Of a stretch of 64,000 nucleotides of DNA, positions 46,934 to 55,158 are shown piece by piece. Source of the stretch: Comamonas antarctica (lineage in GTDB: Bacteria > Pseudomonadota > Gammaproteobacteria > Burkholderiales > Burkholderiaceae_C); contig NZ_CP054840.1 of assembly GCF_013363755.1 (NCBI RefSeq), forward strand, positions 2,473,501-2,537,500, given 5' to 3'. The position numbers were made by a program, and so were the translations under genes. Every line of letters begins with the position of its first letter. Position 1 is the first letter of the stretch. The notes under the pieces are model-generated. The model searched no databases. It was not told where the DNA came from and saw only the letters and a program-made list of their open reading frames with translations.

Positions 46934-48280
46934 TCAGCGCACCATGCAGGGGCGCTTGTTGTCGAAGGTCCAGCCGGGCACCAGGTATTGCATCGCGGTG
47001 GCGTCATCGCGCGCGCCCAGGCCATGCCGCAGGTAGAGCTGGTGGGCGCGTTCCACCGCGTCCATGTCCAGCTCGATGCCCAGGCCGCCGCGCTGCGGCA
47101 GCGCGATGTAGCCGCCCTGGATCTGCAGCGGCTCCTTGGTGAGGTGCTGGCCGTCCTGCCAGATCCAGTGGGTGTCGATGGCCGTGACCCGGCCCGGCGC
47201 AGCGGCGCCGACATGCGTGAACATCGCCAGCGACACATCGAAATGGTTGTTGGAGTGCGAGCCCCAGGTCAGGCCGAAGGCCTGGCACAACTGGGCCACA
47301 CGCACCGAGCCGGCCATCGTCCAGAAATGCGGGTCGGCCAGCGGAATGTCCACCGATTGCAGCGACAGCGAATGCGCCATCTGGCGCCAGTCGGTGGCGA
47401 CCATGTTGGTGGCCGTGGGCAAGCCGGTGGCGCGGCGGAACTCGGCCATCACTTCGCGCCCCGAGAAACCGTCTTCGGCGCCGCACGGGTCCTCGGCATA
47501 GGCCAGCACGCCGTGCATGTCGCGCATCAGGCGCACCGCGTCCTTGAGCAGCCAGCCGCCGTTCGGGTCGAGCGTGACGCGCGCCTGCGGAAAGCGCTCG
47601 TGCAGCGCGCGGATGGCTTCGACCTCTTCCTCGCCGCGCAGCACGCCGCCCTTGAGCTTGAAGTCCTCGAAACCGTAGCGCGCATGCGCGGCCTCGGCCA
47701 GGCGCACGATGGCCTCGGGCGTCATGGCCTTCTCGTGGCGCAGGCGCAGCCAGTCGTCGGCCGCGCCCGGGTCGATCTGGTAGGGCAGGTCCGTGAGCTT
47801 GCGGTCGCCCACATAGAACAGATAGCCCAGCATCTGCACCGAGGTGCGCTGCACGCCCTCGCCCAGCAGCGCCGCGACGGGCACGCCCAGGTGCTGGCCG
47901 AGCAGGTCCAGCAGCGCCGATTCGGCCGCCGTGACCGCATGGATGGTGGTGCGCAGGTCGAAGGTCTGCAGCCCGCGGCCCGCGCTGTCGCGGTTGGCGA
48001 ATTCGCTGCGCATCGCATTGAGCACGGCGTTGTAGTTGCCCACGGGCTGGCCGACGATGAGCTGGCGCGCATCTTCGAGCGTCTGGCGGATCTTCTCGCC
48101 GCCCGGCACTTCGCCGACGCCGGTGTTGCCCGCGCTGTCGGTGAGCACCAGCAGGTTGCGCGTGAAGAACGGCGCGTGCGCGCCGCTCAGGTTGAGCAGC
48201 ATGCTGTCATAGCCGGCGACGGGAATGACCCGCAGTTGGGTCACGACGGGAGTGGAGGAGCTTGCTTGCGAGACGGCCAT
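46934..48280 (-). CDS. gudD: Glucarate dehydratase
   Basis: An enolase-superfamily enzyme of 448 aa that dehydrates D-glucarate (and often idarate) to 5-keto-4-deoxy-glucarate. The general base pair K208-x-K210 lies in FKLKGGVL. Metal ligands are D237 and N239 (TLDPNGGW) and the AEDPCG region. The catalytic His342 lies in SHSNNHFD. All key residues of the E. coli enzyme are present. The ATG at 48280 is tentative because neither it nor an ATG at 48319 has a good ribosome binding site. It is downstream of a Bug-type binding protein, 63 bases apart. Confidence 0.92.
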   Translation of the reverse strand: MAVSQASSSTPVVTQLRVIPVAGYDSMLLNLSGAHAPFFTRNLLVLTDSAGNTGVGEVPGGEKIRQTLEDARQLIVGQPVGNYNAVLNAMRSEFANRDSAGRGLQTFDLRTTIHAVTAAESALLDLLGQHLGVPVAALLGEGVQRTSVQMLGYLFYVGDRKLTDLPYQIDPGAADDWLRLRHEKAMTPEAIVRLAEAAHARYGFEDFKLKGGVLRGEEEVEAIRALHERFPQARVTLDPNGGWLLKDAVRLMRDMHGVLAYAEDPCGAEDGFSGREVMAEFRRATGLPTATNMVATDWRQMAHSLSLQSVDIPLADPHFWTMAGSVRVAQLCQAFGLTWGSHSNNHFDVSLAMFTHVGAAAPGRVTAIDTHWIWQDGQHLTKEPLQIQGGYIALPQRGGLGIELDMDAVERAHQLYLRHGLGARDDATAMQYLVPGWTFDNKRPCMVR

Positions 48281-48343
48281 GGTGGAATCGAATGAAGAGA
48301 GAAGCGGCCCGGAGGTCATCCAGGCCCGGAGGGAAAAAATGCG

Positions 48344-49324
48344 TCAGTTGGCCGTGATGCCGCCGGTCTCGATCACCTGCTTCCAGCGCGCGAACTCGCG
48401 CGCCTGGAACTGCGTGAACTCCTCGGGGCTGTTGCCCACGATTTCCAGGCCGACATCGGTGAACTGTTTGGTCAGCGCCGGGTCCTTCAAGGCCTTGACG
48501 ATACCAGCCTGCAGCTTGGCCTTGACATCGGCCGGCAGGTTGCGCGGCGCGGCAATGCCCTGCCACGAATAGACCTCGACGCCCTGCAGGCCCGATTCCG
48601 CAATCGTCGGCACATCGGGCAGGACCGGCGAGCGCTTGTCACCCGTGACGGCAATGGCCTTGAGCTTGCCGGCCTTGATGTGCTGCACGACGGCATTGAC
48701 GTTCTGGAACGACATGTCGACCTGGCCGCCGAGCAGGTCGGTGATGGCCGGCGCGCCGCCCTTGTAGGGCACGTGCAGGCCCTTGGCGCCGGCCTTCTGC
48801 CAGAACAGCTCGGCCGTCAGATGGTCCGACGAGCCCGCGCCCGACGTGGCGAAGCTCACCGCGCCGGGCTTGGCCTTGAGCATGGCAATCACGTCCTGCA
48901 GGTTGTTGAGCTTGGGCGCCAGCGTGGGGTTCACCACCAGCACATTGGGCGCCTGCACGGCCACGGTGAGATAGGTGAAATCCTTGAGCGGATCGTAGGG
49001 CAGGTTCTTCATCAAGTGCGGAGCGACGACGAACGGCGCCAGCGACGACACCAGCAGCGTGTAGCCATCGGCGGGCGAACGCGCGACCTGGGCCGCGCCT
49101 ATGCTGCCCGTGGCGCCGGCCTTGTTCTCGACCACGAAGGTCTGCTTGAACTGCGTGCCCAGATGGTTGCTCACGGCACGCGCGATGGTGTCGGTGGCGC
49201 CGCCCGCGGGGAACGGCACGATGACGTTCACGCTTTTGTCGGGCCAGGCAAATGCGGGCGCGCTTGCGCCCAGGGCGGCCAAGCCGACGCACAGGGCAGC
49301 GGTCGCAGTCTTCAATGCTTTCAT
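48344..49324 (-). CDS. Bug/TctC-family periplasmic solute-binding protein (gudD-linked)
   Basis: A 326-aa exported protein of the tripartite tricarboxylate transporter receptor family. The signal peptide is MKALKTATAALCVGLAALGA ... AFA. Typical motifs are VNVIVPFPAGGATDTIAR, FVVENKAGATGSIGA, YTLLVSSLAPF, VSFATSGAGSSDHLTAELF and HVPYKGGAPAITDLLGGQVD. The position before gudD suggests a sugar-diacid ligand such as glucarate. No tctA or tctB membrane genes are nearby, as is common for Bug proteins. GGAG precedes the start. Confidence 0.92.
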   Translation of the reverse strand: MKALKTATAALCVGLAALGASAPAFAWPDKSVNVIVPFPAGGATDTIARAVSNHLGTQFKQTFVVENKAGATGSIGAAQVARSPADGYTLLVSSLAPFVVAPHLMKNLPYDPLKDFTYLTVAVQAPNVLVVNPTLAPKLNNLQDVIAMLKAKPGAVSFATSGAGSSDHLTAELFWQKAGAKGLHVPYKGGAPAITDLLGGQVDMSFQNVNAVVQHIKAGKLKAIAVTGDKRSPVLPDVPTIAESGLQGVEVYSWQGIAAPRNLPADVKAKLQAGIVKALKDPALTKQFTDVGLEIVGNSPEEFTQFQAREFARWKQVIETGGITAN

Positions 49325-49416
49325 CTGTTTGTCTCCGAAATGGCCCACAGGGTTTTCCCAGCGCAGCCGGTTATTAAAAAAGTACAGATATCGATAACAT
49401 TTCGTCAAAAGCCGAT

Positions 49417-49430
49417 TGTTAACGTGAACA
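49417..49430. promoter_or_regulatory. Candidate LacI-type operator
   Basis: TGTTAACGTGAACA is a near-perfect 14-base palindrome (two mismatched positions, one pair) centred on CG, as LacI-family operators usually are. It lies between the divergent starts of the Bug protein gene (49324) and the LacI regulator gene (49612). Autoregulation and control of the gudD module would fit. Confidence 0.45.
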
Positions 49431-49611
49431 TAACCGTTTGAATCAGTGCTAACCCTAGTTCAAGCGAATTTCTGGCTCTCATGGCCTCGCGAAAGCCGTG
49501 CGTGGGCTGAATACAATCGCGCGAGCCTCCGCTGCTTCACCGCCCCCACGCAGGGGTTGCAATCTCCAGGTGGCCCATTTCCGCGCTGCCCCGCTGCCAA
49601 CAGGAATCGTT

Positions 49612-50607
49612 TTGTCCCACAAGCCCGCTACCGTTCAGGATGTCGCCCAGCTCGCCGGAGTGTCGGCCATGACGGTCTCGCGTGCGCTGAACGCGCCGGG
49701 CAAGGTGACGCCCGAGACCCTCGCCCGGGTAAGGACGGCAGTGGATGCGCTGGGCTATGTGCCCAATGCCATGGCCAGCGGCCTGCGCATGGCGCGTGCG
49801 CGCATGGTGGCCGCGCTGCTGCCGACGCTGGTCGGACCGGTGTTCCAGGAGCTGGTCGAGTCGCTGGCCGAGTCGCTCAAGCGCAGCGGCTACCAGCTGA
49901 TGATCGGGCAGGCGGGCTACGACGCGGCCCAGGAAGAGGAACTGATCAAGACCATCATCCAGCGCCGCCCCGACGGCATCGTGCTGGTGGGACTGGTCTC
50001 ATCGCCGGGCGCGCGCAATGCGCTGCTCGCGTCGCGCATTCCAGTCGTTGAAACCTGGGACTTCACCGACCATCCCATCGACATGCTGGTGGGTTTCTCG
50101 CATGGCGCCATTGGCGCGTCGGTGGCGCAATTCCTGCACGACCGCGGCCATCGGCATGTGGCCATCATCACCGCCAACGATGCCCGCGCCCAGGCACGCA
50201 CCGCGGCATTCATGGAACGCTCCAAGGCGCTGGGCGCGCAGTCGGCGCAATGCTTTCTCACCACCGCCCCCAGCACCGTGGGCGCGGGACGCAAGGGCCT
50301 GGCCACGCTGCTGCAGACGGCGCCCGAAATCACCGGCGTGTTCTGCAGCTCCGACAGCCTGGCGCTGGGCGCGTTGATCGAAGCCCAGCACCAGGGCCGG
50401 CGCGTGCCGCAGCAGCTGGCCATCGTCGGCCTGGGCGACCAGAGCTTCGCGCAGGACGCGCAGCCCGCGCTGACCACCGTGCGGCTCGACGGCACACGCA
50501 TCGGCGCCCTGGCGGCGGAGCTGATGATCGCGCGCGCCGAGGGCCGGCCCGTGGCCGAGCCGGTCGTCGATGTCGGCTTCCATATGGTGGTGCGCGACAG
50601 CACCTGA
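49612..50607 (+). CDS. LacI-family transcriptional regulator (GntR-like)
   Basis: A 331-aa repressor-type regulator. The headpiece ATVQDVAQLAGVSAMTVSRA binds DNA, followed by the hinge and a periplasmic-binding-like effector domain (MVAALLPTLVGPVFQELVES, ITGVFCSSDSLALGALIEA). The TTG start at 49612 follows AGGA at good spacing and puts the helix-turn-helix at the normal position. The open frame upstream is longer, but its residues do not fit the family. It is divergent from the gudD module. Confidence 0.88.
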   Translation: MSHKPATVQDVAQLAGVSAMTVSRALNAPGKVTPETLARVRTAVDALGYVPNAMASGLRMARARMVAALLPTLVGPVFQELVESLAESLKRSGYQLMIGQAGYDAAQEEELIKTIIQRRPDGIVLVGLVSSPGARNALLASRIPVVETWDFTDHPIDMLVGFSHGAIGASVAQFLHDRGHRHVAIITANDARAQARTAAFMERSKALGAQSAQCFLTTAPSTVGAGRKGLATLLQTAPEITGVFCSSDSLALGALIEAQHQGRRVPQQLAIVGLGDQSFAQDAQPALTTVRLDGTRIGALAAELMIARAEGRPVAEPVVDVGFHMVVRDST

Positions 50608-50635
50608 GCGGCACCCCGGGCGCGCATGCGCGCGC

Positions 50636-51622
50636 TCACTCCGGCCGGATTCCGCTCTTGCGGATCACCTCGCTCCATTTCGCGGTCTCTTCCTGGATGC
50701 GCTGCGCGAACTCGGCCGGCGTGCTGCCCACGGGCTCGAAGCCCATGGCCTTGAGCCGCGACTGCATCTCGCCGCCGCGGATCGAAGCGCGCAAGGCCTG
50801 GCTGATGCGGTCCACGGCCGCCGCCGGAATGCCCTTGGGCGCGACCAGGCCGAACAGCGGCGTGATGTCCACGCCGGGCAGCCCGGCCTCGGCAAACGTC
50901 GGCACCTCGGGCAGCAGCGCCGAGCGCCGCGCGCCGGTCACGGCCAGGGCGCGCAGCTTGCCGGCCTTGATGTGCTCGGCCAGCGTCGGCACCGTGGCAA
51001 ATGCAAACTGCACCTGGCCGCCCAGCAGGTCGGTGATGACGGTGCCGCCGCCCTTGTAGGGAATGTGCACGACCTTGATGCCCGCCTGTTGCGCCAGTTG
51101 CGCGCCCGCGAGGTGCGGGCCGCTGCCGACGCCGGCCGAGCCATAGGCCAGCGTGTCCGGCTCGGCCCTGGCCTTGGCGAGGAAGCCGGCCAGGTCCTTC
51201 ACCGGCACCGAAGCATGGGTCACCAGCACGAACTGCGCGGTGGCGATCAGGCTGATCGGCGTGAAGTCCTTTTGCGTGTCGTACGCCAGCTTGCTGCCCA
51301 GCAGACCGGGATTGATGGTGAAACTGCTGTCGACCATGCCCAGCGTGTAGCCATCGGGTTCGGACTGCGCCAGCGCGCGCGTGCCTATGGTCGTGCCGCC
51401 GCCGCCCTTGTTGTCGGCAATGAACGACTGGCCCAGGGCCTGCTGCAGCGCCTGGCCCGCGAGCCGGCCCAGCGTATCGGTCGCGGCGCCCGCGGGATAG
51501 GGAATGATGATGCGCACGGTCTTGTCCGGATAGGCGCCGGCGGCGGCAAAGGTCCATGGCGCGGCGCTGCCCAGCGCCAGCGCGGTGCAGTGGTGGATGA
51601 AGCTGCGGCGGTTGCGGTGCAT
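50636..51622 (-). CDS. Bug/TctC-family periplasmic solute-binding protein (second module)
   Basis: A 328-aa receptor related to the protein at 48344. The leader has a twin-arginine-like motif (RNRRSFIHHC), so Tat export is possible. Mature motifs are VRIIIPYPAGAATDTLGRLA, FIADNKGGGGTTIG, DTLAYGSAGVGSGPHLAG and HIPYKGGGTVITDLLGGQV. AAGGAGAC lies directly upstream of the ATG at 51622, fixing the start. It lies 36 bases after an enolase-superfamily gene, so the ligand is probably that enzyme's substrate. TctAB partners are absent. Confidence 0.92.
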   Translation of the reverse strand: MHRNRRSFIHHCTALALGSAAPWTFAAAGAYPDKTVRIIIPYPAGAATDTLGRLAGQALQQALGQSFIADNKGGGGTTIGTRALAQSEPDGYTLGMVDSSFTINPGLLGSKLAYDTQKDFTPISLIATAQFVLVTHASVPVKDLAGFLAKARAEPDTLAYGSAGVGSGPHLAGAQLAQQAGIKVVHIPYKGGGTVITDLLGGQVQFAFATVPTLAEHIKAGKLRALAVTGARRSALLPEVPTFAEAGLPGVDITPLFGLVAPKGIPAAAVDRISQALRASIRGGEMQSRLKAMGFEPVGSTPAEFAQRIQEETAKWSEVIRKSGIRPE

Positions 51623-51658
51623 GTCTGTCTCCTTGTTGTGCATTGAATTCCGGGCGGC

Positions 51659-52756
51659 TCAGCAGGCGTACCGGCCCTGGACCAGATCGGCCTCGGGATC
51701 GGCGCCCAGCCCCGGGCCGTCCGGCACCTGCAGCCAGCCGCGTTCGATCGGCACGCTGCGGCCATAGGGCACGTGCGCCAGCTCGACATAGAGGCGCTCG
51801 AGCGACACTTCGCTGCGCTGCGCGGCAATTAGGTGCAGGCTGGCGAGAAAGCCGGGCCCGAAGAATGCCACCTGGGGCGCGCAGGTCACGCGCGTGCCCT
51901 CGCAGGCTTGCGCGATGTCCCAGGCGGCGCTCAGCCCGAGCTTGATCACGCTGGGCTGCACGTATTGCACCGTCGCGTTTTCGACTATGCGCTGCAGCGC
52001 CAGCGCGCAGCTGGCGTTCTCGCCCACGGCGAGTGGCACGTCCACGCGCGCGCGCAGCGCGGCCAGCGCCTGGTCGTTCTCGGGCGTCCAGATCGGCTCC
52101 TCGATCCAGAACGGGTCGTGGGGCAGCATCTCGGCGATCGCGTCCTCGGCCTCTTCGGGCAGCCAGGCGCAGTTGGTGTCGACCATGACCGGGATATCGC
52201 GGCCCACCGCGCGGCGCACCGCGGCCAGCGCCGGCGCGGTGCGCTCGTGCAGCTTGATCTCGGTATAGCCCTCGGCCAGCGCGCGCTGCGTCACCTGCTC
52301 GAGCAGGCTGGCATCGGCGTAGTACTGCAGCAGCGAGGCATAGACGCGCACGCGGTTGCGGCGCTTGCCGCCCAGCATCTCATACAGCGGCACGCCGGCG
52401 CGCTTGGCGCGCAGGTCCCACAGCGCGATATCCAACCCGGCCAGCGCGTGCACCACGGGGCCGGAACGTCCCAGGTTGTGCAGCATGCGCTGCATCGATG
52501 GCAGCAAGGCCGCGTCGTCGGCCTGCCGGCCGCATGCCAAAGGCGCCACCAGGGTCTCGAAGATGGCTTGCAGCGCGCGCGGCTCGACGCAGTAGGACTC
52601 GCCCCAGGCCACCGTGCCGTCCTCGGTCTCGATACGCACCAGCGCGCTGTCGAGCTTGTCGCGCGGCCGGCCCGCAAACAGCGGCGGCGGGCTCCAGTGG
52701 TGGAACGGCAGGCGCATGGGAATGCAGGTGAGCGAGGCAATGGTGTTGGCGGGCAT
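51659..52756 (-). CDS. Mandelate racemase/muconate lactonizing enzyme-family protein with atypical active site
   Basis: A 365-aa enolase-superfamily protein. The capping domain is followed by a barrel with metal ligands D193 (VDTNCAW), E219 (WIEEPIW) and E246 (VGENASC). The usual KxK is K168-L-H170. The His/Asp dyad of the mandelate racemase subgroup is missing: the Asp position reads VQPSVIKLG (Ser269) and the His position APQVAFFGPG (Gln295). The reaction cannot be predicted from well-known members. It is co-directional with the Bug protein gene and divergent from a LysR regulator, suggesting catabolism of an acid sugar or similar compound. Confidence 0.85.
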   Translation of the reverse strand: MPANTIASLTCIPMRLPFHHWSPPPLFAGRPRDKLDSALVRIETEDGTVAWGESYCVEPRALQAIFETLVAPLACGRQADDAALLPSMQRMLHNLGRSGPVVHALAGLDIALWDLRAKRAGVPLYEMLGGKRRNRVRVYASLLQYYADASLLEQVTQRALAEGYTEIKLHERTAPALAAVRRAVGRDIPVMVDTNCAWLPEEAEDAIAEMLPHDPFWIEEPIWTPENDQALAALRARVDVPLAVGENASCALALQRIVENATVQYVQPSVIKLGLSAAWDIAQACEGTRVTCAPQVAFFGPGFLASLHLIAAQRSEVSLERLYVELAHVPYGRSVPIERGWLQVPDGPGLGADPEADLVQGRYAC

Positions 52757-52847
52757 GGGCACTGGCAGTAATGGCGGATGGGCTATTTTTCGCGCGCCAT
52801 ATCCTATGGTCAAATAGCTAAACACACTCATTTCATACAAAATTCAT

Positions 52848-53774
52848 ATGTTGAGCCGCCGCGAACTGCTGCTGCTGCGCGCGATGTACCAGCAAGGCAC
52901 GGTCACCGCCGCAGCGCATTCCATCCACATGACCCAACCGGCCGCAAGCGCGCTGCTCAAGGACATGGAAACGCGCCTGGGTTTTGCGCTGTTCAGCCGC
53001 GAGAACCGGCGCCTGCATCTGACCAGCCAGGGCCGCGCGCTGATTCCCGAGGTGCTCAATGCACTGACCGGTATGGAAGCCGTCGACCGCCTCGCGGGCG
53101 ACATCCGCAAGGGCGCGTCGGATCGCCTCAGCATTGGCGCCGTGGCGGTGGCGTCCTCGATGCTGCTGCCGCAGGCGCTGGTCACGGTGCGCCGCGCCTA
53201 CCCGGGCATTACCTTCGCGGTGCGCGCGGGCTCGGGTCTGGAGATCGTCGAGATGGCGGTCGACCACCGCATCGACCTGGGCATCGTGATCGGTTCATCG
53301 GCGCCCAACGCGCGCGTGCGCAAGGAGGCGCTGGCCGCGGTCAGCCTGTTTGCGATTTTCCACCCGGGGCACCCGCGCGCGCAGGCCGCGGCGCTGACGC
53401 TGGCCGAGGTCGGGGCATTGGGCTTGATCGCACTGTCGCCGGCGCTGCCCGCGGGCTTGGCCACGCAGCAGGCGTTCCAGGCACAGGGGCTCGACTACCG
53501 GCCGCTGATGGAAGTCGCCCAATCCTTCACCGCCTGCGAGCTCGCGGGCCAGCAACTGGGCGTGGCGGTGGTGGAATCGCTGGGCGCGCGCTACGCGCAG
53601 CGCATGGGGTTGGTGGCCCGGCACTTGCAGACCATGGACGATGCGGCGCTGTCGCTGGTCAGCCCGCGGGACCGCCCGCTCGAAGGCGCGGGCCTGTGCC
53701 TGCGCGATGCATTGCGCGCCGGGGTCGCCGAACTGGCCCGCCCGGGCTGGCAGGACGGCCGCGGCGCGGCTTAG
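52848..53774 (+). CDS. LysR-family transcriptional regulator of the second sugar-acid module
   Basis: A 308-aa LysR regulator: helix-turn-helix ELLLLRAMYQQGTVTAAAHS and MTQPAASALLKDMETRLG, then an effector domain (LSIGAVAVASSMLLPQALVT). It is divergent from the enolase-family gene, with 91 bases between starts, so it likely controls the enolase-Bug operon. Its stop overlaps the convergent phaR stop by 4 bases. Confidence 0.92.
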   Translation: MLSRRELLLLRAMYQQGTVTAAAHSIHMTQPAASALLKDMETRLGFALFSRENRRLHLTSQGRALIPEVLNALTGMEAVDRLAGDIRKGASDRLSIGAVAVASSMLLPQALVTVRRAYPGITFAVRAGSGLEIVEMAVDHRIDLGIVIGSSAPNARVRKEALAAVSLFAIFHPGHPRAQAAALTLAEVGALGLIALSPALPAGLATQQAFQAQGLDYRPLMEVAQSFTACELAGQQLGVAVVESLGARYAQRMGLVARHLQTMDDAALSLVSPRDRPLEGAGLCLRDALRAGVAELARPGWQDGRGAA

Positions 53775-54304
53775 CGCTTCAAGCCCATCGCGCCCAGCAT
53801 CTGCTCGGTCTGCTTGTGCATCTGTTCCTGCATCTGCGTGAGCATCGCCTGCGACTGCCCCAGGTAGCTGCTGACCATGCCTTGCATGACCGTGGGCTGC
53901 ATGCGCAGGAACTGGCTCCACAGCTCGGGTGTGGCACCCTGCTCCGCCATGCGCGCCTGGAAGTCGCTGAACATCTGGACGTTGCGCTCGAGGCTCGCAC
54001 CCATGCTGCCCTGCATCGCGTGGCCGTAGAAGCGGATGATGTTGGCCAGCACGGCCTCGGTGAACATCGGCGCGCCGCCGGCTTCTTCCTCGAGAATGAT
54101 CTGCAGCAGGATGCTGCGCGTGAGATCGTCGCCGGTCTTGGCGTCGCGCACCACGATGGGCTCGCTGGCCATGACCAGCGCCTTGACTTCGGACAGCGTG
54201 ATGTAGGTGGAGGTATCGGTGTCGTAGAGCCGGCGGTTCGGGTATTTCTTGATGACGCGCGCCCGGGGACTGTTCTGGGCGGTCGATGTCTGGTTCTCTT
54301 GCAC
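53771..54304 (-). CDS. phaR: Polyhydroxyalkanoate synthesis repressor PhaR
   Basis: A 177-aa regulator that senses PHB granules and controls phasin synthesis. The N-terminal DNA-binding domain shows VIKKYPNRRLYDTDTSTYIT and VRDAKTGDDLTRSILLQI, and the PHB-accumulation domain MFTEAVLANIIRFYG follows. A Met/Gln-rich C-terminus is typical. The start is GTG at 54304 with a perfect GGAGGAG six bases upstream; a GTG at 54358 is less likely. No pha synthesis genes are in the window. Confidence 0.93.
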   Translation of the reverse strand: MQENQTSTAQNSPRARVIKKYPNRRLYDTDTSTYITLSEVKALVMASEPIVVRDAKTGDDLTRSILLQIILEEEAGGAPMFTEAVLANIIRFYGHAMQGSMGASLERNVQMFSDFQARMAEQGATPELWSQFLRMQPTVMQGMVSSYLGQSQAMLTQMQEQMHKQTEQMLGAMGLKR

Positions 54305-54451
54305 GGCTGACTCCTCCGGGCGTGGCGCCCACTGCACTGCAACGGGGATTTTAGACACAGCCCCGCCCGGCCCGCGCAGAGCTTACCCTAGCGCCGGCGC
54401 TGGGCGACAATGGCGCTCTCCCCACCTGCGGCCTGCATCGCCGCCTTTGCC

Positions 54452-55090
54452 ATGACTGCAAGCAATCCCCCCGTGCGCCGGCACCGCGGACCGAGCCCGC
54501 AGAAAACCGATCTGACGCGCCAGGAGATCGTCAGGGCGGCGCTGGCAGAGTTCACGCAGGTCGGTATCGCACGCGCCACGATGGACAAGATCGCGCGCCG
54601 CGCGGACCTGTCGAAGGCCACGCTGTACCTGTACTTCCCGTCGAAGGAAGCGTTGCTGCAGGGCGCGCTCGACGAGACCATAGGCACTTCGGCGCTGGCC
54701 ACCATGCACCAGCCGCGCAAAGCCGGCGAAACCGTGCGCAGCCACATCACCCGCATCCTGCTGCCCACCATGGAGAATTTCCATGGCTCGGGGCGCGGCG
54801 AGCTGGCGCGGCTGATGCTGGGTGAAGCGCGCAGCTATCCGGGCCTTGCGCATTTCTACCGCGAACATGTGTTCGCGCCCTGGCACCGGCATTTCGAGGC
54901 CTTGCTTCAACAGGCCGTGGACGAAGGCGAGCTGCGCGGCATCGCACCTGCCGCGGCCTCGCTGCTGCTGGGCGCGCCCTTCTGGCTGTCGATCGCGCAT
55001 GACACCCTGCATGGCCCGGCGCAACCGGGCACGATGCCCGCCGAACTCACACGCCACCAGATCGATGCGCTGTTCGGCGCGCTTGGCTGA
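54452..55090 (+). CDS. TetR-family transcriptional regulator
   Basis: A 212-aa regulator. The helix-turn-helix region reads LTRQEIVRAALAEFTQVGIA followed by RATMDKIARRADLSKATLYL and YFPSKEALLQGAL. The C-terminal ligand domain is divergent, so the effector is unknown. ATG at 54452 is preferred, with 54410 as an alternative. A shared terminator separates it from the convergent PQQ dehydrogenase gene. Confidence 0.88.
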   Translation: MTASNPPVRRHRGPSPQKTDLTRQEIVRAALAEFTQVGIARATMDKIARRADLSKATLYLYFPSKEALLQGALDETIGTSALATMHQPRKAGETVRSHITRILLPTMENFHGSGRGELARLMLGEARSYPGLAHFYREHVFAPWHRHFEALLQQAVDEGELRGIAPAAASLLLGAPFWLSIAHDTLHGPAQPGTMPAELTRHQIDALFGALG

Positions 55091-55107
55091 AGCCAGGCCG
55101 GCATGAA

Positions 55108-55143
55108 AAAACCCGCTCCTCCTGGCGGAAAAGCGGGTTTTGC
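55108..55143. terminator. Bidirectional terminator
   Basis: AAACCCGCT (55109-55117) and AGCGGGTTTT (55132-55141) form a hairpin with A and T tracts on both sides, between the convergent TetR and PQQ dehydrogenase genes. Confidence 0.85.
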
Positions 55144-55158
55144 GCGGCTGCCCGCAGC

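Noticed and set aside
50620..50633. Perfect palindrome GCGCGCATGCGCGC between the convergent LacI and Bug genes.
   Set aside because: Short alternating GC palindromes are common at this base composition. It has no T-run and lies between stop codons, so neither operator nor terminator is supported.
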